DNA of 64,000 nt from an uncultured Collinsella sp. GTDB lineage: Bacteria > Actinomycetota > Coriobacteriia > Coriobacteriales > Coriobacteriaceae. The translations under genes and the position numbers were made by a program. Of this stretch, positions 31,311-39,657 are shown piece after piece. The stretch is taken from NCBI GenBank assembly GCA_958443265.1, contig CAUCKA010000004.1, positions 1-64,000 of the forward strand. The letters are read 5' to 3'. Below the pieces are notes generated by a model. The model worked only from the letters and a program-made list of their open reading frames with translations. It was not told the DNA's origin and did no database searches. Every line of letters begins with the position of its first letter. The first letter of the stretch is position 1.

Positions 31311-32038
31311 TGGCGCCCGCATGCGCCGTGGTCGTTGCCGGTGGCAGCGGCCAACGCTTTGGTAACCCCGGTGGCAAGCAGCTCGTCAATGTAGCGGGCC
31401 GCCCGCTTATGAGCTGGTCCATCCGCGCGTTTGACCGTAGCGATAAGGTCGGCCACATCGTCGTGGTTTGCCCTGCCGAGCGTCGTGCCGAGATGCGCCG
31501 CCTGGCCATCGACCCGTTTGACTATGACACGCCCATCAGCTTTGCCGATGCCGGCGATACCCGCCAGGATTCCACCCGTGCTGGCGTGCACGCGGTTCCG
31601 GCGGGCTTTGAATACGTCGCCATTCACGACGGCGCTCGTCCGCTCATCACGACCGAGGCCATCGATCACGCTATTGACGTGCTCGTGAGCGACCGCGCCC
31701 TCGACGGTGTCGTGTGCGGTCAGCCCGCGATCGACACACTCAAGATCGTCGACGGCGATAACATCGTCGAGACGCCGCCGCGTGAGCTTTATTGGGCTGC
31801 GCAGACGCCGCAGATCTTTAGCGTCGATGCTATGAAGCGCGCCCACGCTGCAGCCATTGCCGAGGGCTTTATCGGCACCGATGATTCGTCGCTGGTCGAG
31901 CGCATGGGTGGGCGCGTCCGCTGCGTCCAGAGCCCGCGCGATAACCTTAAGGTGACGGTGCCCGAGGACTTGCGTCCCGTAACCGCGATTCTGCTTGGCC
32001 GCATGGCCGAGGGAGAGGACCTTCCCCATGTTCAGTAA
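31310..32038 (+). CDS. ispD: 2-C-methyl-D-erythritol 4-phosphate cytidylyltransferase
   Basis: Third step of the MEP isoprenoid pathway: forms CDP-methylerythritol from MEP and CTP. It has 242 residues. The nucleotidyltransferase signature AVVVAGGSGQRFG is at the N-terminus with the lysine in GGKQL, and HDGARPL, TPQIF and DNLKVT follow at the expected positions. It is overlapped by the disA stop and itself overlaps ispF by 11 bases, so the three genes form one coupled operon. The next MEP kinase, ispE, is at 8.3 kb in this window. Confidence 0.95.
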   Translation: MAPACAVVVAGGSGQRFGNPGGKQLVNVAGRPLMSWSIRAFDRSDKVGHIVVVCPAERRAEMRRLAIDPFDYDTPISFADAGDTRQDSTRAGVHAVPAGFEYVAIHDGARPLITTEAIDHAIDVLVSDRALDGVVCGQPAIDTLKIVDGDNIVETPPRELYWAAQTPQIFSVDAMKRAHAAAIAEGFIGTDDSSLVERMGGRVRCVQSPRDNLKVTVPEDLRPVTAILLGRMAEGEDLPHVQ

Positions 32039-32522
32039 CCTGCGCATTGGCCATGGCTACGACGTTCACCGTCTGGTGGAGGGGCGTCGATGTATCATCG
32101 GCGGTGTCGACATTCCCTACGAGCGCGGCCTGCTGGGCCACTCGGATGCCGATGTGCTCGCGCACGCCTTGGCCGACGCCATTCTGGGCGCCTGCCGCGG
32201 GGGAGACATTGGCAAGCTATTCCCCGATACCGACCCCGCCTATGAGGGTGCCGATTCGATGGTGCTGCTCGCTCGCGTGATGGACTATGCGCGCGAGCTG
32301 GGCTTCGAGTTTGTCGATGCCGATTGCACCATTGCCTGCCAGCAGCCTAAGATCACCCCGCACCGCGATGCCATGCGCGCCAACCTTGCCCATGCCCTGG
32401 GCGTTGACGTCGAAAACGTGGGCGTCGCCGCCACTACGACCGAAAAGCTCGGTTGGGAAGGCCAGGGCGAGGGAATCGGCGCCTGGGCCGTCTGCCTGCT
32501 ACAGAAAACCGTTAAGGAGTAA
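32028..32522 (+). CDS. ispF: 2-C-methyl-D-erythritol 2,4-cyclodiphosphate synthase
   Basis: Cyclises CDP-methylerythritol phosphate in the MEP pathway, as a homotrimer. It has 164 residues. The zinc-binding GHGYDVHRL (Asp and His) and GHSDADVLAHALADAILGA motifs are present, as are PDTDP and TTEKLG near the C-terminus. ATG 32028 is chosen because the family starts just before RIGHGYDVH; it lies within the ispD end, with GGAGAGGA upstream. Its 3' end supplies the ribosome site for cysS. Confidence 0.95.
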   Translation: MFSNLRIGHGYDVHRLVEGRRCIIGGVDIPYERGLLGHSDADVLAHALADAILGACRGGDIGKLFPDTDPAYEGADSMVLLARVMDYARELGFEFVDADCTIACQQPKITPHRDAMRANLAHALGVDVENVGVAATTTEKLGWEGQGEGIGAWAVCLLQKTVKE

Positions 32523-32525
32523 CGA

Positions 32526-33992
32526 ATGCGTATCTACAACAGCGCTACCCATAAAAAGGAAGAGTTCCAGCCCATCGAGTCCGGCAAGGTCCGCATGTAC
32601 GTGTGCGGCCCCACGGTCTACGACAACATCCACATCGGCAATGCCCGCACGTTCATCAGCTTTGACGTGATTCGTCGCTGGCTCATCGCGAGCGGCTACG
32701 AGGTCACGTTTGCCCAGAACCTCACCGATGTCGATGACAAGATCATCAAGCGCGCCAACGAGCAGGGCCGCACTGCCGCCGAGGTCGCGACGGAGTTCTC
32801 GGACAAGTTCATCGGCGTCATGCGCGCCGCCAACGTGCTCGATCCCGATGTGCGCCCCCGCGCCACCAAGGAGATCGGCCCCATGATCGCCATGATCAAG
32901 ACGCTTATCGAGCAGGGCCACGCTTACGCAGCCGATAACGGCGATGTGTACTTTGCCGTGCGCAGCGATCCCAACTATGGTCAGGTCTCGGGCCGCAACA
33001 TCGACGACCTTATGGTTGGCGCGCGCATCGAGGAGAACGAGGACAAGAACGACCCGCTCGACTTTGCCCTGTGGAAGGCCGCCAAGCCCGGCGAGCCCAG
33101 CTGGCCGAGCCCCTGGGGCGAGGGCCGTCCCGGTTGGCACACCGAGTGCGCCGCCATGGTGCATCGCTACCTGGGCACCCCGATCGATATCCACGGCGGC
33201 GGCTCCGACCTTGTCTTCCCGCATCACGAGAACGAGTGCGCCCAGGCCACCTGCGCCTGGCACCAGGGCTTCTCCAACACCTGGATGCACACGGGCATGC
33301 TGCTGGTAGACGGCGAGAAAATGTCCAAGTCGCTCGGCAACTTCTTTACGCTGGCCGAGGTCCTCGATCAGCACTCCGCTGCCGCCCTGCGCCTGCTGAT
33401 GCTGCAGACGAGCTATCGGTCGCCGCTCGACTTTTCTTGGGAGCGCCTGGAGGGTGCCGAGAATTCGCTCACGCGTATCGCCGGTACGGTCGAGAACCTG
33501 CGCTGGGCCGCGAACCATGCGACGGCCGATGCCGATGAGGCAGCATCCGAGGCGTTTGCCGCCAAGGCCGCCGAGACCCGCGCCACCTTTAAGGAGTGCA
33601 TGGACGACGACTTTAACACCGCCGGTGCCATGGGTGCCGTCTTTGGCTTTGTGACCGAGTGCAACCAGTACCTGGAGCAGGCGGGCGACGCTGCCGACAA
33701 GGCCGCTGCCCTGGCCGCCGCCGATACGCTGGTCGAGCTGCTCGATACGTTTGGTGTTGAGCTTCCCGAGCCCAAGGTCGAGCTGCCGCTGGGTCTGCTG
33801 GGCGTTGCCGCCGGTCTGGTTGCCTACACGGGCGACGACGTGGACGAGGCCGCTGCCAAGATTCTCGAGGCTCGTGCCGAGGCCCGTGCCGCCAAGAACT
33901 GGGATCTGGCAGATGCCATCCGCGATCAGCTCAAGGACCTGGGCCTGACGATTGAAGATACTGCCGCGGGCACTCGTATTAAATCTCTCTAA
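32526..33992 (+). CDS. cysS: Cysteinyl-tRNA synthetase
   Basis: Class I enzyme charging tRNA-Cys, 488 residues. The first zinc-ligand Cys is in MYVCGPTVYDN, the HIGH motif reads HIGN, and KMSKS is intact in GEKMSKSLGN. FPHHENECAQ carries further zinc ligands, and the DALR-type helical domain fills the C-terminus. ATG 32526 follows AAGGAG that lies inside the ispF end. Order disA-ispD-ispF-cysS-rlmB-yacP matches Firmicutes (there with mrnC, absent here). Two large stem-loops follow. Confidence 0.96.
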   Translation: MRIYNSATHKKEEFQPIESGKVRMYVCGPTVYDNIHIGNARTFISFDVIRRWLIASGYEVTFAQNLTDVDDKIIKRANEQGRTAAEVATEFSDKFIGVMRAANVLDPDVRPRATKEIGPMIAMIKTLIEQGHAYAADNGDVYFAVRSDPNYGQVSGRNIDDLMVGARIEENEDKNDPLDFALWKAAKPGEPSWPSPWGEGRPGWHTECAAMVHRYLGTPIDIHGGGSDLVFPHHENECAQATCAWHQGFSNTWMHTGMLLVDGEKMSKSLGNFFTLAEVLDQHSAAALRLLMLQTSYRSPLDFSWERLEGAENSLTRIAGTVENLRWAANHATADADEAASEAFAAKAAETRATFKECMDDDFNTAGAMGAVFGFVTECNQYLEQAGDAADKAAALAAADTLVELLDTFGVELPEPKVELPLGLLGVAAGLVAYTGDDVDEAAAKILEARAEARAAKNWDLADAIRDQLKDLGLTIEDTAAGTRIKSL

Positions 33993-33999
33993 TCCCTGC

Positions 34000-34101
34000 G
34001 GGTTTTCCAAGTGCCCGATCTTGCCGTTCAAACCGTCGCTCGCGTACTCAAGTACGCGTCGCTCCTCTTTCACGGCCATCTCGGACACTTGGAAAACCCG
34101 T
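34000..34101 (+). repeat. ~100-nt multi-stem element, copy 2
   Basis: Outer stem GGGTTTTCCAAGTG/CACTTGGAAAACCC (14 bp), second stem CCGA-TCT-TGCCGT with ACGGCC-ATC-TCGG, unpaired TTCAA and TTTC, inner stem GCGTAC/GTACGC with loop TCAA. It starts just after the cysS stop and is followed without gap by copy 3. Confidence 0.75.
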
Positions 34102-34106
34102 GCCGA

Positions 34107-34207
34107 CCGCCCGAGCCACGGCACCTTGCCTTTCAATCGTCGGGCATGACCTCAAGGTCTATGCCCTCCTCTTTCAAGGCAATCTGCCGCACCTCGGGCG
34201 GTCGGTC
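34107..34207 (+). repeat. ~100-nt multi-stem element, copy 3
   Basis: Outer stem GACCGCCCGAG/CTCGGGCGGTC, second stem GGC-ACC-TTGCC with GGCAA-TCT-GCC, unpaired TTTCAA on both sides, inner stem GGGCATGACC/GGTCTATGCCC with loop TCAA. The internal-loop pair is swapped relative to the other copies (ACC on the left, TCT on the right). Confidence 0.75.
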
Positions 34208-34247
34208 TATTTGTTTCGTTTGATAGTTGTATTTAGGAGGTCGCTTT

Positions 34248-35162
34248 ATGGCCGACAATCGCAGGCGTTCGCCTCGTGGTGGCAAGCAGACTGCTTCTGG
34301 CTCGCGTCCGATTCGCCGCAATGACCGCGCTGCCGCTCCCAAGGGCCAGCGCGATCGCACCCAGGCCGCGCGTCCGCAGCGCGATCGTAATCGCGAGGGC
34401 GCCCAGGCTCCCAAGGGCGAGTTTATCGAAGGTCGCCGTGCTGCCGCCGAGGCGCTGCGCACCGGTTTTCCCATCAAATGCGCGCTCATTGCCGAGGGCG
34501 GGGAGCGCGATGCCGCCTTGTCGCGCTTGGTCGACGACCTCAACGCCGCGGGTGTCCGCATTAAGTATGTGCCGCGCGCGCAGCTCGACGCACTGTCGAG
34601 CCATGGCGCTCACCAGGGCATTGCGCTCGAGGTTGGCAATTTCCCCTATGCGGACGTCGCCGACATCCTCGACCGCGCGGGCGATGGCCCGGCGCTCGTC
34701 GTCGTGCTCGACCACGTGACCGACGACGGCAACTTTGGCGCCATTGTGCGCTCCGCCGAGGTCGTGGGTGCTGCGGGCGTCATCATTGCCAACAAGCGTG
34801 CCGCCGGCGTGACCGTGGGCAGCTACAAGACCTCTGCCGGTGCCGTCATGCACCTGCCTATCGCGCAGGTGCCCAACATCGCCCGTGCGCTCGACGACCT
34901 CAAGGCCGCTGGCTTTTGGGTGGGCGGTGCTTCCGAGCACGCCGAGGGCAGCTGCTGGGATGCTCCCTTCGAGGGCCGCGTGGCGCTCGTCATGGGCTCC
35001 GAGGGCGACGGCATCTCGCGCCTGGTGCTCGAGAAATGCGACTTTTTGACCAAGCTTCCCCAGCGCGGCATGACCGAGAGCCTCAACGTTGCCCAGGCGA
35101 CCACGGCGCTGTGCTTTGAGTGGCTGCGTCGCAACGCCGGCGAGCTCATGGGGGAGGAGTAG
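34248..35162 (+). CDS. rlmB: 23S rRNA 2'-O-ribose methyltransferase (TrmH/SpoU, RlmB type)
   Basis: SAM-dependent methyltransferase of the trefoil-knot SPOUT class, most likely the guanosine-2251 enzyme. It has 304 residues. An N-terminal basic tail of about 65 residues (rich in Arg, Lys, Gln and Pro) precedes the substrate-binding domain (EGRRAAAEALRTG). The catalytic domain has the DHVTDDGNFGAIVRSAE motif, the knot sequence LVMGSEGDGISRLV and ESLNVAQATTALCFEW. ATG 34248 lies seven bases after TAGGAGG. The next gene starts three bases after its stop. Confidence 0.92.
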   Translation: MADNRRRSPRGGKQTASGSRPIRRNDRAAAPKGQRDRTQAARPQRDRNREGAQAPKGEFIEGRRAAAEALRTGFPIKCALIAEGGERDAALSRLVDDLNAAGVRIKYVPRAQLDALSSHGAHQGIALEVGNFPYADVADILDRAGDGPALVVVLDHVTDDGNFGAIVRSAEVVGAAGVIIANKRAAGVTVGSYKTSAGAVMHLPIAQVPNIARALDDLKAAGFWVGGASEHAEGSCWDAPFEGRVALVMGSEGDGISRLVLEKCDFLTKLPQRGMTESLNVAQATTALCFEWLRRNAGELMGEE

Positions 35163-35165
35163 CGC

Positions 35166-35843
35166 ATGTCCAAGAAGAACCGCGCCAAGTCCAAGGCCAA
35201 GCGCTTTGGCGAAGGCTCTGCCAAGCCGATTGTTTCGGCCGCGACCTATGGTGTGGGCGGCAATGCGTTTGCGCAGGCCATCGCCGATCCGGTCTCGACG
35301 GTGCACTCCAATAAGCCCGAGCTGCTGGTGGTCGACGGCTACAACGTGATCCACTGCACGCCGCGCTACGAAAAGCTCGTGTACGACCATTCCGACGATC
35401 CGTATTCCAGCGACGTTCACGATATGGCGCGCACCGCACTCATCAACGACGTGGCGGCGTTTGCCCAGGGCCGCTACGAGGCCGTGATCGTGTTTGACGG
35501 TGCGGGCAATATCTCTAGCGAGCGCCCCAAACTGCCGGCCCGCGGCGTGCGCATCGAGTTTTCGCCGACGGGCGTTTCTGCCGATACCGTGGTACAGAAG
35601 CTCTGCATCGAGGCACGTGAGGAGGGCCGCGCGTGCTCCGTGGTATCGAGTGACGGCACAATCCAGGCCGTCGTCATGGGCAAGGGTGTTACGCGCATCT
35701 CGAGCCGCATGCTGGTGGACGAGATCAAGCAGATCGATAACGACGTTCACGAGGCAGAGGAGGCTCCGCAGATCAAGATGACTCTGGGCAGTCGCCTGAG
35801 CCCCGATGCCCTGGCCAAGCTAAAGGCCCTGCGCGGGAGGTAG
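35166..35843 (+). CDS. yacP: YacP/Rae1-type NYN ribonuclease
   Basis: PIN-like NYN-domain protein of 225 residues. Conserved acidic positions are in LLVVDGYNVIH, VIVFDGAG and VVSSDGTIQ. In Bacillus the orthologue Rae1 enters the ribosomal A site and cleaves mRNA; the same role is inferred. About 50 basic, low-complexity N-terminal residues are extra. It is three bases downstream of rlmB, the same neighbour as in Bacillus. ATG 35166 overlaps no other gene, and its ribosome site is the GGGGGAGG at the rlmB end. Confidence 0.9.
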   Translation: MSKKNRAKSKAKRFGEGSAKPIVSAATYGVGGNAFAQAIADPVSTVHSNKPELLVVDGYNVIHCTPRYEKLVYDHSDDPYSSDVHDMARTALINDVAAFAQGRYEAVIVFDGAGNISSERPKLPARGVRIEFSPTGVSADTVVQKLCIEAREEGRACSVVSSDGTIQAVVMGKGVTRISSRMLVDEIKQIDNDVHEAEEAPQIKMTLGSRLSPDALAKLKALRGR

Positions 35844-35879
35844 GTAAACCTTCTATGGGGGAGCTGCTTTCTCGATTGA

Positions 35880-35913
35880 CCAACCAACTGGTTTGTAATC
35901 AATGGGTTGCGGC
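35880..35913 (+). pseudogene. tRNA-Thr anticodon-arm fragment
   Basis: CCAACTGGTTTGTAATCAAT followed by GGGTTGCGG closely matches the anticodon arm and variable loop of the intact tRNA-Thr(TGT) at 36070-36144, with four or five differences, but there is no acceptor stem or T-arm. A partial tRNA duplicate next to the intact gene is what a site-specific integration or recombination event can leave. Confidence 0.55.
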
Positions 35914-35921
35914 TTGCCATC

Positions 35922-35981
35922 GCCAAAACGAATAGTTTTTTGTTTTGGCGAACAGACGAAACTATTCGTTCTGGCGAATAG
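35922..35981 (+). repeat. Interrupted inverted repeat (CGAATAGTTT)
   Basis: CGCCAAAACGAATAGTTT and AAACTATTCGTTCTGGCG form an 18-bp imperfect stem around a ~20-nt loop that itself contains TTTTGGCG. Lies between the tRNA fragment and the intact tRNA-Thr. Confidence 0.55.
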
Positions 35982-36069
35982 TTTTGAGATGTGGTCGGTC
36001 GAAGGGCCTGTTGCGCCTCGTCCGCAATTCCTTTATTCTTATCTGGCTTCGCGCGAAAGCGCCAAGTGT

Positions 36070-36144
36070 GCCAGTGTGGCGCAACGGTAGCGCAACTGAT
36101 TTGTAATCAGTGGGTTGCAGGTTCGATTCCTGTCACTGGCTCCA
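36070..36144 (+). tRNA. tRNA-Thr (anticodon TGT)
   Basis: Acceptor GCCAGTG/CACTGGC, anticodon loop TTTGTAA (anticodon TGT), T-loop GGTTCGATTCC, encoded CCA. Confidence 0.95.
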
Positions 36145-36154
36145 TGAGAGTTTC

Positions 36155-36190
36155 GGGCTCTGTCTCCAAGAGGGACAGAGCCCGTTTCTA
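36155..36190 (+). terminator. Terminator after tRNA-Thr
   Basis: CGGGCTCTGTC/GACAGAGCCCG with an 8-nt loop, then TTTCTATTT. Confidence 0.85.
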
Positions 36191-36253
36191 TTTAGGTGGT
36201 GCGCCATCGGGTTAGCGCCCATCCCGTTTTTGGTTTGTCTCGTCCTCCAGTTT

Positions 36254-36310
36254 GTCTAAATCTGTAACACCAAGACCGATATTCGGCATCTAACTGTTAC
36301 AGATTGAGAT
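36254..36310. repeat. TGTTACAG inverted repeat, copy 1
   Basis: AATCTGTAACA and TGTTACAGATT with a 25-base spacer. First of a tandem pair. The 36191-36677 gap also holds a second copy, a GAGCGTGG repeat and a terminator, but no gene I can support. Confidence 0.75.
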
Positions 36311-36335
36311 GAAACTTAGGGTGTTTTAGGAATAT

Positions 36336-36390
36336 CTTGATCTGTAACATGTAGAAGCGGAATAGGCCTCTTGCTGTTACAGATCGAGAC
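36336..36390. repeat. TGTTACAG inverted repeat, copy 2
   Basis: GATCTGTAACA and TGTTACAGATC, 25-base spacer, flanked by TCTT and GAGACAAG. The spacer sequence differs from copy 1 while the arms are conserved. Confidence 0.75.
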
Positions 36391-36418
36391 AAGGGCGGGC
36401 GCGGATCTGGATGTCCTG

Positions 36419-36486
36419 CTCGAGCGTGGATTTCTGGATACGCGAGCTAAGAAAATCTCCCGACCGGAGAACGAGCGTGGATAATT
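36419..36486 (+). repeat. GAGCGTGGAT repeat, degenerate copy
   Basis: CGAGCGTGGATTTCTGGATA and CGAGCGTGGATAATT flank AAAATCTCCCGACCGGAGAA. The same words occur in the better-formed palindrome at 40498-40613. Confidence 0.55.
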
Positions 36487-36541
36487 AACTTGGATGGGGA
36501 GCTAAGGTAAACACCGATTGTCTATCGACGGCTTTAGAAAC

Positions 36542-36577
36542 AACGACCCCGATTTCATTGTGGAATCGGGGTCGTTT
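36542..36577 (-). terminator. Bidirectional terminator after the beta-glucoside operon
   Basis: AACGACCCCGATT/AATCGGGGTCGTT, a perfect 13-bp stem with a 9-nt loop. It lies 100 bases past the stop of the PTS gene. Confidence 0.75.
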
Positions 36578-36677
36578 GTGCCTCAGGAATCCGAATGGAT
36601 TAATCGAGCTCCTAAGGAACTTTTTGGGTTCTTGCTAATGGTCTGCCGAGGATGTCCCCAATGTAAACAGCGGGCAT

Positions 36678-38078
36678 CTACTCAATATAGCTGGGGTTCT
36701 TCTTGATGATCACGCGTGCAGCGATGAAGGAGACGACGATGGCGATGATGGCGACAACGCATGCCAGCACGAAGTTACCCATGGACCCATCGGGAGCGAT
36801 AAAGATGAGTGCCGAAAGAAGGCCGGGGCATGCTCCCGCAACATACTCTTTCAGAACAAAGATGCCTGCAGGGAGTCCAGCGCAGAGCGCGCCGATTGCC
36901 GTGCCGACAAGCAGGCGGGGACGCTCGATGAGGCAACCGTAGAACGCGGGCTCGGTTACGCCACAGAGTGCGGTGACGGCAACCGTGGTGACCATACCCC
37001 TCTTCTCTTTGTTTCCCTTCATGGCAGTTGCCAGGGCGAGGCTCGTGCCGCCAATGCAGAGGTTCGAGATGAATCCAAAGATAATGGGTGCCCAACCGAG
37101 CTGCGCCAGGCTCGTAACTTCGATTGCGATGTAAGCCTTATCGAGACCGAGCATGACGAAATAGGGGTTAAGGGCTGCCAGGATCGGAGTAGCGATAAAT
37201 GCCACGTTGTCCATAAGCCACGTGACGGCATCGCTCAGCGCGTAGCCCATCATGCTGCCGGCGGGGCCAAGGATAATAAGCTCGACGGGCACGACGATGA
37301 TCATGGTGAGCAGCGGCTTCAAGAACAGTTTGGTAACGTCGGGAATGATCTTCTGAAGGCCGCGGTCGACAAAGTACATGAATACAACGCCCAGTACGAT
37401 GGGCACTACCGTACTCGAATAGTCGTTCGTCGGGATGGGAATACCAAGAAAGTCGAGACCCTCGGCACCGCTAATGGACGAGCTGATCATGATCGCGCCC
37501 AGCAATGCGCCCATGATGGGCTGCATCTTCATGACGGCCGCGAGCTGATAACCAAGATAAACGGGTAAGAAGCTAAACGAAGCGCTAAAGATCGCCAACA
37601 GGACCTGGGCGGTTCCGCTATCGGTGCTCAATCCGCAATAATTGACCAGGAGATTCTTGATCGAAAGAATGAGTCCGCCAACGATGAGCGCCGGGACGAT
37701 GGGCATGAATACCTGTGCAGAGACGTTCCCGAATTTCTCAATCAAGCCCATGGCGGTGTTACCGCTTTTAATGCCTTCTGCAAGGTCTTTGGCGGTTTGG
37801 GCATCGTCGGCAACCGTGCCACCGCCGACTTCGATTCCCGCGAAGTCGAGGAAGTCGTTGTAAGCCTCGGTGACGTTGGGGCCGATGATCACCTGAAGCT
37901 GGCCACCGCTGACTACTGCCCCGAGCGCCTGATCGGCCGATTTGGCGAGCTGGAGATCGATGATCGAGGTGTCTCGTGCGTCGATGCGAAGGCGCGTCGC
38001 ACAATGAGTTACCGATGTAATGTTCTCTTTGCCGCCAACAGCCTTTAGGACTGTTTCGGACATTGCCTGATATTTCAT
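36678..38078 (-). CDS. PTS beta-glucoside-type transporter, EIIBC
   Basis: Imports and phosphorylates a beta-glucoside in the membrane. It has 466 residues: an EIIB domain (1-85) with the phosphorylated Cys in SVTHCATRLRI, then EIIC with about ten membrane segments and the GVTEPAFYG motif. There is no C-terminal EIIA domain as in BglF, so an external EIIA is needed; the glucose-type EIIA gene at 60.8 kb could serve (inference). It lies nine bases downstream of the 6-phospho-beta-glucosidase gene. GGAG precedes the start. Cellobiose, salicin or arbutin are possible substrates. Confidence 0.9.
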   Translation of the reverse strand: MKYQAMSETVLKAVGGKENITSVTHCATRLRIDARDTSIIDLQLAKSADQALGAVVSGGQLQVIIGPNVTEAYNDFLDFAGIEVGGGTVADDAQTAKDLAEGIKSGNTAMGLIEKFGNVSAQVFMPIVPALIVGGLILSIKNLLVNYCGLSTDSGTAQVLLAIFSASFSFLPVYLGYQLAAVMKMQPIMGALLGAIMISSSISGAEGLDFLGIPIPTNDYSSTVVPIVLGVVFMYFVDRGLQKIIPDVTKLFLKPLLTMIIVVPVELIILGPAGSMMGYALSDAVTWLMDNVAFIATPILAALNPYFVMLGLDKAYIAIEVTSLAQLGWAPIIFGFISNLCIGGTSLALATAMKGNKEKRGMVTTVAVTALCGVTEPAFYGCLIERPRLLVGTAIGALCAGLPAGIFVLKEYVAGACPGLLSALIFIAPDGSMGNFVLACVVAIIAIVVSFIAARVIIKKNPSYIE

Positions 38079-38087
38079 CTCTTTCTC

Positions 38088-39506
38088 CTAACCTTCCTGC
38101 TCCTGATACTTCGAGATAAGGTCTCGGTACCAATACCAGCTCTTTTTGGGGGTGCGCTCCAGATTGTTCTCGAAGTCGATATGGACAAGTCCGTATCGTT
38201 TTTCGTAGCCGTTGATCCAGCTATACAGATCCATCGTCGACCAGAGGTAGTAGCCCTCAACGCGCGCGCCGTCGCGCTTAGCCCTCATCATGTGCTCGAT
38301 GAACTGGCCCAGAAGCTCGATGCGGTCATCATCGTGGATCATTCCGTCTGCGTCTGGTTGCTCATAGGCGCCATGTCCGTTTTCCGTAATAAAGATGCGG
38401 GGCGCGTCATAGCGCTCGTGGACATCCATGATGGTTGAATACATGCAACCTGGGAGTATTTCGCGGCCCCATTTATTGCGGGGAACATTGCTGTCGCGGG
38501 CGCTTTCAAACAAGGGCGCAATGCATTTTCCTTCGACCTTTTTGCTCGAACCGCCCTTATTGTTCGCCGAAACGGCAAGCTCTCCACCGTGCCAGTCGGT
38601 TACATACTCTCGGCAATACACGTTGAGTCCAATAAAATCGACTTTACCGTCTCTGAATTCTTCTACGTCATTTGGGGATCGATAGAGCGAGACGCCAAGT
38701 TTTTCAAGGATTTCGTCCATTTCTGGCGGCAGTTGACCCTGAAGCGCTGGTGCCAGAATCATGCGATTGGCGAAAAAGTCTGCGTATCGAAATACGTCAT
38801 CAGGGTGCTCGGTTGCCGGGTCGAGTTCGACAACGCCGCCATCGTGGACGGCGCCGATGATGCCGTCGTAGCCCATTTGACGATATGTTCGGACTGCGAG
38901 TGCGCTCGCGCGCATCAGGTTGTACTGAAACTGCATGTACGACTGAACGTCGAGCGATCGATTGGGGGGATAGTTGCCCAACATGTTTACGCAGTAGCTG
39001 TAGAAATGCGGCTCGTTAACGGTAGCCCAGATTTTGACGCGGTCTCCAAAGCGCTCAAAGCAAATCTTGGCGTATTTGCAGAACCACTCTGCCATGTCGT
39101 TGTTCAGCCATCCGCCTTTGCAAGCAAGCGTGAATGGTAGATCGTAATGGAACAGCGTAACGTTGGGCTCTATGCCATTTTCGAGGCAACAATCAATGAC
39201 CCGATTATAAAAATCGATACCCTCTTCATTCACTTCGCCGATACCCGTGGGGATGATTCGACTCCATGAAAGAGAGAAGCGATAAGTGTTTTGTCCGCCT
39301 TCTTTCATCATGCGGATATCTTCTTCATAGCGATGGTAGAAGTCGCAAGATACATCACCGTCAACATGGTTGATGTTCTTATTGCTTGTGTGGCTAAAGA
39401 AATCCCACTCGCCAAGGCCTTTGCCGTCTTCGTTCCAGGCACCCTCGCACTGATAAGACGCCGTGGCGGAACCCCAGAGAAACGGCATGTTGTTCACGTT
39501 GTCCAT
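38088..39506 (-). CDS. 6-phospho-beta-glucosidase (GH1)
   Basis: Glycoside hydrolase family 1 enzyme that splits phosphorylated beta-glucosides taken up by the adjacent PTS. It has 472 residues. The acid/base Glu is in ATVNEPHFY and the nucleophile Glu in FITENGHGA; the N-terminal FLWGSATASYQCEGA is the GH1 signature. A phosphate-binding Lys/Tyr region is expected near the C-terminus (KRYGLVHID). I start at ATG 39506 after AAAGGGG; an upstream in-frame ATG at 39524 has no ribosome site. First gene of the minus-strand operon, divergent from an RpiR regulator. Confidence 0.92.
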   Translation of the reverse strand: MDNVNNMPFLWGSATASYQCEGAWNEDGKGLGEWDFFSHTSNKNINHVDGDVSCDFYHRYEEDIRMMKEGGQNTYRFSLSWSRIIPTGIGEVNEEGIDFYNRVIDCCLENGIEPNVTLFHYDLPFTLACKGGWLNNDMAEWFCKYAKICFERFGDRVKIWATVNEPHFYSYCVNMLGNYPPNRSLDVQSYMQFQYNLMRASALAVRTYRQMGYDGIIGAVHDGGVVELDPATEHPDDVFRYADFFANRMILAPALQGQLPPEMDEILEKLGVSLYRSPNDVEEFRDGKVDFIGLNVYCREYVTDWHGGELAVSANNKGGSSKKVEGKCIAPLFESARDSNVPRNKWGREILPGCMYSTIMDVHERYDAPRIFITENGHGAYEQPDADGMIHDDDRIELLGQFIEHMMRAKRDGARVEGYYLWSTMDLYSWINGYEKRYGLVHIDFENNLERTPKKSWYWYRDLISKYQEQEG

Positions 39507-39577
39507 GAATCCCCTTTCCATCATTCAACACGGTGGATACGTGTGGCGGAATTACGATTAAGATGACGTCAACTGAT

Positions 39578-39615
39578 TTGAATCATAGGAGAACGACCAA
39601 AGCTGTTTGATTCAA
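39578..39615. promoter_or_regulatory. Inverted repeat between bgl operon and regulator
   Basis: TTGAATCA and TGATTCAA, 22 bases apart, in the divergent intergenic region. Likely binding site for the RpiR regulator. Confidence 0.5.
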
Positions 39616-39657
39616 TAAATGAACCATGATTTCGAGGAGAGCGGAAAGAGGGATCAC

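Noticed and set aside
36518..36706. Open frame of 62 codons near the beta-glucoside operon.
   Set aside because: It spans a perfect terminator hairpin and the end of the PTS gene.
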